Shown one piece after another: positions 46,181 through 55,017 of a stretch of 62,240 nucleotides of DNA; within the stretch, counting starts at the first letter, position 1; every line of letters begins with the position of its first letter. The stretch lies in contig ONYL01000018.1 in the NCBI GenBank assembly GCA_900322035.1, positions 1 through 62,240 of the forward strand, in the 5' to 3' direction. The translations under genes and the position numbers were made by a program. The notes beneath the pieces are model-generated. The model did no database searches, was not told the DNA's origin, and worked only from the letters and a program-made list of their open reading frames with translations. The stretch is from an uncultured Prevotella sp. GTDB taxonomy: Bacteria; Bacteroidota; Bacteroidia; Bacteroidales; Bacteroidaceae.

Positions 46181-46645
46181 ATGAAAGAGATATTGATCCG
46201 AGGCCTCTTCAAAGTTTTAGCCTTAGCCCTCTTTATGTGTTTTCACCTGACCACAATTGCTCAGAATGAAAATGCCCAAAATAATTGTAAATTCAGTAAT
46301 CCAATATTAGTTAAGCAACCAGAGCCGATCCCACCTACAACAAACACTAAAATTCGAAAAGCACCAGAATTTCCTGGGGGGAACACTAAATTAAAACAAT
46401 ATTTAAAACAAGAAACTCAGAATATTTTATCAAGAAGAGTTGATAAAGTATTTGGGGAAGTTGTAGTAGGTTTTGAGGTTAACGAAAAAGGCAAATTGTA
46501 AAATTTCAAAGTCTTAAAGTCCACAAATACTTTATTAAACGAAGACGCTTTTAATATTATCAAATCTATGCCAAATTGGGAATCTGCCGAAATGGACGGA
46601 AAGAAAGTTAAATCAAAAATGAATGTAATTGTAAATTTTGAATAG
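46181..46645 (+). pseudogene. TonB-like protein interrupted by one stop codon
   Basis: The 155-codon frame encodes an N-terminal hydrophobic segment, a short Pro-rich linker and a TonB C-terminal domain (RKAPEFPGGNTKLKQYLK, then GEVVVGFEVNEKGKL). A TAA at 46499-46501 stops it. The same frame continues without further stops with NFKVLKSTNTLLNEDAFNII and MPNWESAEMDGKKV to a TAG at 46643, exactly the expected rest of the domain. One base substitution would restore it. It lies 91 bp before a TonB-receptor-like gene. Confidence 0.75.
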
Positions 46646-46736
46646 GGCCGGCAAGGGTTGAAGACATGTATGCACCTTATTCAGCCATTGAGAAATCAGA
46701 CTCTCTATAAAGAGAACGGAAATATACTTAATATTA

Positions 46737-49247
46737 ATGCGAGCTAATAATCGAAGTATTCTTTTCTTTTTTTTCTTTTTTTTACACCTGCCTTTGTTGG
46801 CTCAGACTGCTATCAAGGGGCAAGTATTGGATTCGCTCTCTGGTCGCGGATTAGAAGGTGCCAGCGTCATGCTGAAACGGAAAGGGAAGACCGTGACTTT
46901 TGGAATGACGGACAAGCAAGGATGCTTCTTGTTGAAAGCTGAAAGGAAAGAGGGTGACAAGCTGCAAGCCTCACTTATAGGCTATGCCAGACAAATTTTT
47001 ATCTTGGAGAAAGATAATGGGAACATTATCCGCATGAGACAAAAGCCCTTTCTATTGAAAGAAGTGATGGTGTTAGCTTCGCCAGTACTCCAGCACAAGG
47101 ATACCATCACATATGACCTAACTCGTTATGCCACCGACAGGGACAACACCCTAAAGGACGTATTGAAGAAACTTCCCGGTGTCGAGGTGGCCAAGAATGG
47201 TAAGATATGCTACAACGGCAAGGAACTCAGCCGCTTCACTGTGGAGGGCATGGACCTGAGCAAAGGCCAATACAACAAACTCACCGATAACATCCGTGCC
47301 AAGGACGTGAAGCAGGCTGAGGTGGTGAATCACGACCAGCCCATCAAAGCGCTACGCAACCGTGTTTTCACAGACGACGTAGGCATGAACATCACTTTGA
47401 AAGACTCTGCCAGAGACCGCTTAGTGCCCATTCTACGGCCTTATCTCCTTGGGGGGCATCCTACACACGTAGGAGGTGACGCTGCGGCAATGCAGATTGG
47501 TAAAAAGAAACAACTGGAATACACCATCCAATATGATCGCACGGGACGTAACGTAGAGGAGCAAAACTTAAACTTCTATACGCTCTATGGACGTGGTCAC
47601 TCAGCCACATTACCACAATGGTTCTCCGTTCCCAGTCTGCAAGCGCCAATTGATGCAGAACGTCTGCGTTTCAATACTTCACAAGCCTACTCCATCGACC
47701 ATCTCTCGCGCACCAAGAATGGTTCGGAGAACAGTCTCTCTGTAGGATATATTCGTACTGTTACACGCCAGCATACCACCAACGGTTCCCTCTATTACCT
47801 GAGCGACAAACCAATTCTGACCACCGAAGATCTAATGATGACGCTGCGCAAAGACAACATCGTTCTGGAATTCAACCACACCATCAATGCCGACACCCAC
47901 TATGGCTCGCTGACCTTCAAAACTGATGCCGCACAGAGCGACGGTCGCTCCGTCATAAACGGAACCTCAGGTTATATCTCACAACGCATGCGCAACCCAG
48001 AAATGAACATCAAAGCCAACGTGACACAACATTATAATAAAGGTAAGGGACAACTCGACTGGTCGTCTCTCCTCGACTACCACTACTCAAAAGATGCCCT
48101 CTACCTCAGCAAGGGCAAGCAGGCCTACAGCAATAACCTCTGGCACACCTTCCACAATTTAGGCTACAACTTCTCCCACCGTGATTGGAACTACAGTCTC
48201 TCTGGCACAATAGAAGCTGAAGAACTGAACGTGGTGCATAAAGACAATTTGAATCTGAAATTCGGTCTGCACCCTTCACTACGCTACAATGGTTCAACAT
48301 GGAAGCTATCACTCGCTTCCCCGCTCACCCTAAACCACTTCACCCGCCAGCGAGAGACCATGGTCCTACCCTCGCCTTCCATCCGTTTAAGTCTCGACAA
48401 CGGCAGCCGAAACAGTTGGTATCTAAACCTAAGCTACAACGAGAATGCCGGCGGATGGAGCTATTTCGCCATCAAAGAGCGACAGACCGATTACCGCACG
48501 TTCTTTCAGAGTGCCGACTTCGTGCCAAAAAATCGTTCGCTCTCGTCTTACATGCGGTATAGCTACAAGCGCGCCATCCATCATTTCTTTGCCAATGCCT
48601 CCTTGCTCACGTCCCGCTCATGGAGCAACGTAGTGAACGACATGCGGGTGACCGACGGCAATTATTATTTCAGCTTCCTCCGACACAATACCCATAGCAA
48701 CAAGCTCCAAGTCTCCGCCGACGTATCAAAAGGATTCTTTCGAACGCACATCAAAACGTCTTTCTCCGTCTTCGCAGACTTTAGTCAAGGAGAACAATTC
48801 TCTGGTGGTAATATACTGGACTATAAATATCGCAGTCTGTCGCTCCATTCCGAGGTGTTCTATTCTCCATCGTTCATGGAGGTGAACTATAGAGGAACAT
48901 TCAAATGGAATCACTCAGATGTTGGTAACAACTCGGCCAACAACCTATTTGACTGGACACAGCGTATCTCTCTCACCTCCACCATCAGCAATGTTGATCT
49001 TACTATGAGTGGTGTGTACTATCATAACGAGATAGCATCATCACCTTCCGTCAGCACCTTCCTCATGGATGCCTCGGCTGTGTGGCGCTTGAAAGGTGTG
49101 CGCATCCGCGCCTTGCTCCGCAACATTCTCAACAAAAAGGAATATACCACAACCACCTATAGCGGTGTTGGTATCTTCACCAACAGTTATGAACTACGGC
49201 CAAGAGAATTTCTCATCTCCATACAGTTCAATCTTGTGTCAAGGTAA
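46737..49247 (+). CDS. TonB-receptor-like outer-membrane protein with carboxypeptidase-regulatory domain
   Basis: An 836-aa exported protein. The signal peptide contains seven Phe in a row, encoded by two T8 tracts. Next comes a carboxypeptidase-regulatory-like beta domain (KGQVLDSLSGRGLEGASVML, residues 27-105), a plug-like domain (TLKDVLKKLPGVEVAKNGKI, residues 135-230) and a long outer-membrane barrel. It lacks the canonical TonB box that I can see. Barrels of this kind are often neighbours of GLPGLI genes, as here. The transported or assembled substrate is unknown. Confidence 0.82.
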   Translation: MRANNRSILFFFFFFLHLPLLAQTAIKGQVLDSLSGRGLEGASVMLKRKGKTVTFGMTDKQGCFLLKAERKEGDKLQASLIGYARQIFILEKDNGNIIRMRQKPFLLKEVMVLASPVLQHKDTITYDLTRYATDRDNTLKDVLKKLPGVEVAKNGKICYNGKELSRFTVEGMDLSKGQYNKLTDNIRAKDVKQAEVVNHDQPIKALRNRVFTDDVGMNITLKDSARDRLVPILRPYLLGGHPTHVGGDAAAMQIGKKKQLEYTIQYDRTGRNVEEQNLNFYTLYGRGHSATLPQWFSVPSLQAPIDAERLRFNTSQAYSIDHLSRTKNGSENSLSVGYIRTVTRQHTTNGSLYYLSDKPILTTEDLMMTLRKDNIVLEFNHTINADTHYGSLTFKTDAAQSDGRSVINGTSGYISQRMRNPEMNIKANVTQHYNKGKGQLDWSSLLDYHYSKDALYLSKGKQAYSNNLWHTFHNLGYNFSHRDWNYSLSGTIEAEELNVVHKDNLNLKFGLHPSLRYNGSTWKLSLASPLTLNHFTRQRETMVLPSPSIRLSLDNGSRNSWYLNLSYNENAGGWSYFAIKERQTDYRTFFQSADFVPKNRSLSSYMRYSYKRAIHHFFANASLLTSRSWSNVVNDMRVTDGNYYFSFLRHNTHSNKLQVSADVSKGFFRTHIKTSFSVFADFSQGEQFSGGNILDYKYRSLSLHSEVFYSPSFMEVNYRGTFKWNHSDVGNNSANNLFDWTQRISLTSTISNVDLTMSGVYYHNEIASSPSVSTFLMDASAVWRLKGVRIRALLRNILNKKEYTTTTYSGVGIFTNSYELRPREFLISIQFNLVSR

Positions 49248-50121
49248 GGTTCCTATAATCGTTTTTTTGATGTCAGGGCAAGAGGATCATCTGCAACTTG
49301 TAATGTTTTGTGGCTTTTCCCTATTGCAATACAATCTCAGAAACTGAGTGGTTAAGATCTCACTGCCTTGAGTGCGGAAGCGCATTTCGATAGTGGAAGA
49401 TTGGATGGTGTAAAATTTCACATAGCTCTTTGAGAGATACATGATTCCGTTGCACCATCCATTGTTACCACAGTAAAAAACATCGAAAATATATACTCGG
49501 GCCGCTTTGGCTGCCACATCATTCTTTTGGATATTTGCAGAATGAATAAAATCCGCAGGGGGTGCCTTTATCTCAAGAATCCTCTCAATATCCTCTGCTT
49601 TTTAATATTTGAGTACTGACATTTTCAAAATGAGCTTAACGTCTAATGAAGAGTGCATACCCCCTACCCCCACAAAGCAACAAAGGACGCAAGTATTGTC
49701 AGCCGACAGACGAAAGGCATCAGCCGAAATCATCATTGAACACACCGCCGTATGCTTTGTTTTCCGAATAGAAGTTACTACTGAGTCCACTTTAAAAAGT
49801 CTACACTTATAAAACTGACAACATATCATGAGAAAGAGCTTTACGACGATGTCGGACACTACAACATGCCGTTGTAGGAGACAACAACTGCCGATTTGGA
49901 AATCTAAAACTACCTATAATTCAAGCGATATTCTCAGCAAGCGATGGCTCCCCCCCACGAATCCAGACACAAAAGTCCATGCCTACAGGACGACAGAACA
50001 AGCTGACAAATACGATAAATACAGAAAAATAAGTTGAGAAACAAAAAATAGAAATCAGGAGTCGGTCACTGGCTGAAAAACACCTTTTACCTTATTCCTG
50101 GTTTACAATACCTTATGATTT
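49248..50121. other. Intergenic region with a possible gene remnant
   Basis: On the minus strand about 49285-49590 is open without a start codon and reads ILEIKAPPADFIHSANIQ followed by VYIFDVFYCGNNGWCNGIMY. It looks like the tail of a real protein that has lost its 5' part, but I recognise no family. The rest (49620-50121) has no supported gene. Confidence 0.35.
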
Positions 50122-51228
50122 TTATTCCAAATAGAAGATTTCTCCCGACCCGTAGCAGCGGTGATGCTCATGGTCGTAGATGACGCAGAACTGTCCGGGC
50201 GCCACTCCATGCACAGGTTTGTCGGCATGCACCGTGGCACTGCCATCATCGTGCAATTCGAGTGTGGCGGGAAGATATTCCGGAGTGTGGCGAATCTTGA
50301 AGGTAATGCGCAATCCGCCTGTTGTCTGTGGCGTGTGGTCGTCGGGCTGTGGCGGCAGTGTGAGCCAGTGGAGGTCGTGGATAGGAATATCCTGCATATA
50401 GGCCGTTTGCGGGTCATAGCCATGACTGACGTAGAGAATGTTGCGCTCCACATCCTTCTTCACCACAAACCACGGCCCACCACCTAATCCGAGTCCTTTG
50501 CGCTGGCCTATAGTATGAAACCAATGGCCCTTGTGCTCGCCTATTTTCTTGCCGGTCTCCAATTCAATGACATCGCCCATCTGCTCGCCCACATACCGTC
50601 GCACATACTCATCGTAGTCGATTTGTCCGAGAAAACAGATACCCTGCGAATCCTTACGGCGGGCATTGACCAGATGCTCACGCTCAGCAATCTCTCTCAC
50701 CTCCTCTTTCATATAGTGGCCGATAGGGAAGAAAGCCTTGCGCAGTTGCCAATCGTAGATCTGAGCCAGGAAGTCAGTCTGGTCTTTCACGGGATCGGGC
50801 GAGGTACAGAGCCATTTGTTGTTGCCATCCCACTCAGTCTGTGCGTAATGGCCGGTGGCAATAAGGTCGTAGTCGTGGCCCATTTTCTCGTCGAAGGCAC
50901 CAAACTTGATAAGCCGGTTACACATCACATCAGGGTTGGGCGTGAATCCTGCCTTCACCTTCTCCATGGTGTAGCGCGTCACCTGGCTCCAGTATTCCTT
51001 GTGGCAGTCCACCACCTGCAGCTTGCAGCCAAAGCGATGAGCTACAGCGGTGGCCATCTCCATGTCTTCCTCCGACGTACAGTCCCAAGACTCTTTCTCC
51101 TCGGGCCCTATCATGATATAGAAACAATCGGGATGCAGGCCCTGGCGTGCCAGCTCGTAGACCACCACGCTGCTGTCTACGCCGCCCGAGAGCAGCACGG
51201 CTATTCGTTTATTGTTGAGATTTTCCAT
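50122..51228 (-). CDS. mnmA: tRNA 2-thiouridylase MnmA
   Basis: Thiolates the wobble uridine of tRNAs for Lys, Glu and Gln. The start at 51228 (MENLNNKRIAVLLSGGVDSS) is used, since the PP-loop motif SGGVDSS must lie near the N-terminus; ATG 51249 is also possible. The 368-aa protein has catalytic Cys103 in NPDVMCNRLIKF and Cys198 in GICFLG, which form the persulfide/disulfide pair, and the GQRKGLGLGGGPWFV block. It lies 65 bp downstream of the phosphatase gene. Confidence 0.94.
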   Translation of the reverse strand: MENLNNKRIAVLLSGGVDSSVVVYELARQGLHPDCFYIMIGPEEKESWDCTSEEDMEMATAVAHRFGCKLQVVDCHKEYWSQVTRYTMEKVKAGFTPNPDVMCNRLIKFGAFDEKMGHDYDLIATGHYAQTEWDGNNKWLCTSPDPVKDQTDFLAQIYDWQLRKAFFPIGHYMKEEVREIAEREHLVNARRKDSQGICFLGQIDYDEYVRRYVGEQMGDVIELETGKKIGEHKGHWFHTIGQRKGLGLGGGPWFVVKKDVERNILYVSHGYDPQTAYMQDIPIHDLHWLTLPPQPDDHTPQTTGGLRITFKIRHTPEYLPATLELHDDGSATVHADKPVHGVAPGQFCVIYDHEHHRCYGSGEIFYLE

Positions 51229-51293
51229 TTCGTGTAATAAAGAACTCATGAGGCTTGTTGCAGCCTCATATAGTTTGATAGGTTTGCTTAACT

Positions 51294-52580
51294 TTATGGG
51301 CGTGGAGCTTCCTGAAGTTTCTTGAGGAAGAATTCGCGAAAATCGCTCCATTTATAGTAGGGACCTGAGACTGCGGTTAAATCGGGAAGCACCGCCTCAT
51401 CCTCGTTGAGCAGCAGCTTGAACAAGATGGGAGCCCCGGCTTTACCCCTATAAAAGATGAACTGCAAATTGCAGCCCATGGGATAAATCTTATAGTTGAT
51501 CCAATCCTCATCATCAAGTTGTTCCAAGCCGGAACGCGGGGTGCCATAGCCATTTACATTGAGCAGACACGTCAGCGGCATCACGTCGCTCTCATGGGCA
51601 AACCGCATCGTCGCTCCCGGATGACCAAGCTGAATGCATGAGTCGGCCGTTTGAATAATGTTGCGCAGCAGATTGGATTGCACATACATGCCTTTGCCCT
51701 CATTGAGCTTGTTGGGACCGTAGAAACTGTACCAATAAGCATTGTTGACCTGCCAATAGTTGTACAACTCGTCGAAAGTGAAGATGTCGTACATAGAGAA
51801 TTGCTTTCTCAACTCCGTACTCTGTATGTTACAGGCCAAGGAGCACAGTCTCTCACCGAGTTCCGCAGGATCAATGACATATCTGACATAGTCGCTGTCG
51901 TTGAAGATTACGGTCATCAGATGACTGAACTCCACATGATTTTTCATGAATTCCTTATAAGCCTTGATGGCCTTGTCGTTGCGAGCTCCCTTGATATAAG
52001 GTGAGTGTTCATCGTTCATATAGTACATGTCGTGCATCGACGCGTCATGGCGAATCTGAAGTTGCGGATTCATGGAGATGAGCTGTTGCATCTCATTCTC
52101 CATCGAGAGGATGCAGCGGATGACAATGGTCGACTTGGCATCTATATTGGTCCTTCCCTTAAACACTTCTGGGAATCGCTCCATCATTCTCCGTGCGATG
52201 TCGCGATGCTGCTCGGCCCCCAAAAGCGTGAGCTCGCCGAGGCGTCCCTGTGCCTCGTTGCGAAGGAGGGTAACCTTGCGCAGCACTTCCTTTCCTACGA
52301 GAGTGAGTTTTCCCAAGGAGTCTGCACGGTGCAGCGTATGGTAGGGCATGTCATAATCCTTGGGATCAATGAGAAATCTGCTGCCGTGACGTCCATAATG
52401 ACTGATATAAAAAGGAGTATAGCCCGCCGGTGCCTTTGTCAACTGCTTCGTAGGACCATAATATGCCTTGTAGTTGGATGCGGCAAGGCTGATGTCGCTC
52501 TTGATTTCCATGCGGCTCAATTGCGCCGACATATTGCCCGAAAGAAAGAGCAGGCTCAGGGCAATCAATATTTTTCTCAT
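51294..52580 (-). CDS. Exported histidine phosphatase (MINPP/phytase-like)
   Basis: A 428-aa protein with signal peptide MRKILIALSLLFLSGNMSAQ (start 52580). The catalytic motif SHYGRHGSRFL near residue 65 and the proton-donor region MRFAHESDVMPL place it in the histidine acid phosphatase branch. Size and motifs resemble the multiple inositol polyphosphate phosphatases of gut Bacteroidetes. The donor tripeptide is HES, not the HAE of many phytases. The substrate (phytate or another phosphate ester) is inference. Confidence 0.8.
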   Translation of the reverse strand: MRKILIALSLLFLSGNMSAQLSRMEIKSDISLAASNYKAYYGPTKQLTKAPAGYTPFYISHYGRHGSRFLIDPKDYDMPYHTLHRADSLGKLTLVGKEVLRKVTLLRNEAQGRLGELTLLGAEQHRDIARRMMERFPEVFKGRTNIDAKSTIVIRCILSMENEMQQLISMNPQLQIRHDASMHDMYYMNDEHSPYIKGARNDKAIKAYKEFMKNHVEFSHLMTVIFNDSDYVRYVIDPAELGERLCSLACNIQSTELRKQFSMYDIFTFDELYNYWQVNNAYWYSFYGPNKLNEGKGMYVQSNLLRNIIQTADSCIQLGHPGATMRFAHESDVMPLTCLLNVNGYGTPRSGLEQLDDEDWINYKIYPMGCNLQFIFYRGKAGAPILFKLLLNEDEAVLPDLTAVSGPYYKWSDFREFFLKKLQEAPRP

Positions 52581-52646
52581 AGCGAAAAGCTTATTTTGGA
52601 TGATTGTCAATGACAAAAAACGCACTTATTATGCTGTGTATTACTG

Positions 52647-52678
52647 CAAATATACGATTTTTCGTCTCTTCCCGCAAA
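52647..52678 (-). promoter_or_regulatory. Promoter of the histidine phosphatase
   Basis: TATATTTG at 52654-52647 and TTTG at 52678-52675 on the minus strand are separated by 20 bp. The predicted leader is about 60 nt. Confidence 0.65.
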
Positions 52679-52728
52679 TTTCTTTATGTATATTTTGTTA
52701 CAGACTATCTTTATTCCAATATTTTTTG

Positions 52729-52736
52729 TAACTTTA
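52729..52736 (+). promoter_or_regulatory. Possible promoter of the S9 peptidase
   Basis: TAACTTTA is one base off the -7 consensus. It would give a leader of nearly 200 nt before ATG 52936. The leader contains no other gene. Confidence 0.35.
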
Positions 52737-52935
52737 CGGCATTAAAGATAAAGGCTATGACGAAGTACAAAGCCTAAAACTATTCAACAATAAAGATTGC
52801 GGAATTAGTCTGCAACGACAACATTTAAACAAGCAATTTCTCATTCAACAGATCATGACCATCGCTCAGACACACCGCAGCTTCGTCAATATGCCTACAG
52901 AATGAAACAGGAACAGAAAACAAAAAAACTAAATT

Positions 52936-54993
52936 ATGAAGAAAAAGGCCTTTATACTCACCGCACTGCTGTCGACGCTCTGCATCACAGCCACTCATGC
53001 CCAAAAACGCGCTTTCACCATTCCGGATGCTTATCGACTGAAAACAGCCATTAGTCCAGTTGTTTCCATCAAGGGACAGCTGGCCTACTACGTGAGCGCT
53101 TCCGACCTGAAGACTCAGAAAAGTTCTGTTGCCATCTACCTCGACGGCCAGCCGCTGAAGGACGCCAACGGCTATGCGCCGCAGTGGAGTTCCGACGGAA
53201 ATAAACTCTACTACACAGCTTCTACCGAAAATGGCCCACAGGTATTCTGCTACAACATGCAAACGCGGCAGACACAACAGCTCACCCAGTATGCTCTTGG
53301 CACTCAAGGTGCCGTGGTCTCACCCGACGGCAACCTCATCGCCTTTGCCGCTGAGGTGTGGCCCGCTATCGGTGGGGCCAACGGAAAGGCAAATGCCGAA
53401 GCTAATGAACGGAAAGCAAAGGCTCCCGTACAAGCCCATATGGCCGACAAACTTCTCTTCCGGCACTGGACCGATTATACCGATGGCAAATACTGGCACA
53501 TCATCATCTACAACATTGCCAAAGACACCTATACAGATGTCACGCCAGGAGAATTTCATTCTCCCACATTCTCGCCATCGGGTCCCGAAGGATTCACTTT
53601 CAGTCCCGACTCTAAGGAACTCTGCTATCTCTCCAACCACGATCCGCATCCAGAGGCTTCGACCAATGCCGACCTTTGGACTGTCCCTGTCGAAGGAGGA
53701 ACGGCCCGCAACCTTACTGCCGACAACAAAGCTTGGGACGGCAGCCCGCAATACAGTCCCGACGGCCGATACATTGCCTACCGATACCAAACCATCCCCA
53801 GTTACGAGAGCGACCGTTTCCGGCTGGCCATCATCGACCGCGCAACTGGACAGAAGACAGTCCTCACTGAACACTTCGACAATTGGGTCGACAATTTTAA
53901 GTGGAGCAACGATTCAAAGGCTATCTATTTTCTCGGCGAAGTGCGCGGATATGAACCTCTCTACAAGGTTACGCTGAAAACTAAGAAAATAGAGACTGTC
54001 ATTCCGCAACGTGCCATCAGTTCGTTTGACTTCGACAACAAAGGCAACTTCTATTACACCTATTCCACAACAGGCAAGCCTACTGCTATCTACAAGGCTA
54101 CGCCTTCGCGCAGAGGCCTCAACGAACAACAGCTCACTCACTTCAACGATGCTTTTGAGCAGGAAGTGGATCTTCGGCCGTCGGAGGAGCTTTGGGTAGA
54201 AGGCGCCAATGGTGACAGCGTAGAGGTGTTCATCGTGAAGCCTCACGGATTTGAGCCTGGAAAGAAATATCCATTGGTCATCAATGTCCATGGTGGGCCA
54301 CAGATGCAATGGATGAACTCTTACCGTGCAGACTGGCAGGTATATCCCGGTGCCGGTTACATCGTGGCCTATCCCAATCCCCATGGTTCTACGGGATACG
54401 GACAACAGTTCTGCCGCGACATCAGCGGTGACTGGGGTGGAAAGCCCTTCGTCGACGTGATGAAAGTGACCGACGCGCTGGCCCGTCTCGACTATGTAGA
54501 CTCTACACGCATGGCCGCCATGGGATGGAGCTACGGTGGCTTCTTCATGAACTGGCTCCAAGGTCACACCAAACGCTTCAAGTGCCTTGCCTCTATGATG
54601 GGACTCTACGACATGCCGTCAATGTGGGGCACCACAGAGGAACTTTGGTTCCCCAACTTCGAAATGGAAGGACAGCCTTGGAATTCAGATCTCTATCAGA
54701 AGTGGAGCCCGTCTAACTATGTGAAGAACTTTGCCACGCCCACACTCATCATCACCGGTGAGCGCGACTACCGCGTGTCCTACACACAGAGTCTGCAATA
54801 TTTCTCCACGCTCCAGACACTCGGCATCCCCAGCCGTCTCATCGTATTCAAAAACGATGGTCACTGGCCCAGCACACTCCGTTCCATGCCTCTCTACTAC
54901 AATGCCCATTTGGAGTGGTTCCACAAATATTTAGGCGGGGCACCTGCACCATGGAAGAGCGAGGACATGGTGAACGGCACGATGAATTATTGA
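52936..54993 (+). CDS. Prolyl oligopeptidase family (S9) dipeptidyl peptidase, DPP5-like
   Basis: A 685-aa exported peptidase with signal peptide to about THAQ. The first two thirds form a WD40-like propeller (SPDGNLIAFAA, SPDSKELCYLS, SPDGRYIAYRY). The C-terminal alpha/beta hydrolase has the triad Ser532 in GWSYGGFF, Asp611 in GERDYRV and His643 in NDGHWPS. The length and architecture match the periplasmic DPP5 of Porphyromonas, which removes dipeptides during peptide catabolism. It probably feeds amino-acid uptake. Confidence 0.88.
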   Translation: MKKKAFILTALLSTLCITATHAQKRAFTIPDAYRLKTAISPVVSIKGQLAYYVSASDLKTQKSSVAIYLDGQPLKDANGYAPQWSSDGNKLYYTASTENGPQVFCYNMQTRQTQQLTQYALGTQGAVVSPDGNLIAFAAEVWPAIGGANGKANAEANERKAKAPVQAHMADKLLFRHWTDYTDGKYWHIIIYNIAKDTYTDVTPGEFHSPTFSPSGPEGFTFSPDSKELCYLSNHDPHPEASTNADLWTVPVEGGTARNLTADNKAWDGSPQYSPDGRYIAYRYQTIPSYESDRFRLAIIDRATGQKTVLTEHFDNWVDNFKWSNDSKAIYFLGEVRGYEPLYKVTLKTKKIETVIPQRAISSFDFDNKGNFYYTYSTTGKPTAIYKATPSRRGLNEQQLTHFNDAFEQEVDLRPSEELWVEGANGDSVEVFIVKPHGFEPGKKYPLVINVHGGPQMQWMNSYRADWQVYPGAGYIVAYPNPHGSTGYGQQFCRDISGDWGGKPFVDVMKVTDALARLDYVDSTRMAAMGWSYGGFFMNWLQGHTKRFKCLASMMGLYDMPSMWGTTEELWFPNFEMEGQPWNSDLYQKWSPSNYVKNFATPTLIITGERDYRVSYTQSLQYFSTLQTLGIPSRLIVFKNDGHWPSTLRSMPLYYNAHLEWFHKYLGGAPAPWKSEDMVNGTMNY

Positions 54994-55017
54994 TTCCCAT
55001 TAATAAGCAAACATACT

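Noticed and set aside
46499-46501. Stop-codon recoding in the TonB-like gene
   Set aside because: The stop is TAA with no visible recoding signal, and a simple nonsense mutation explains the data better.
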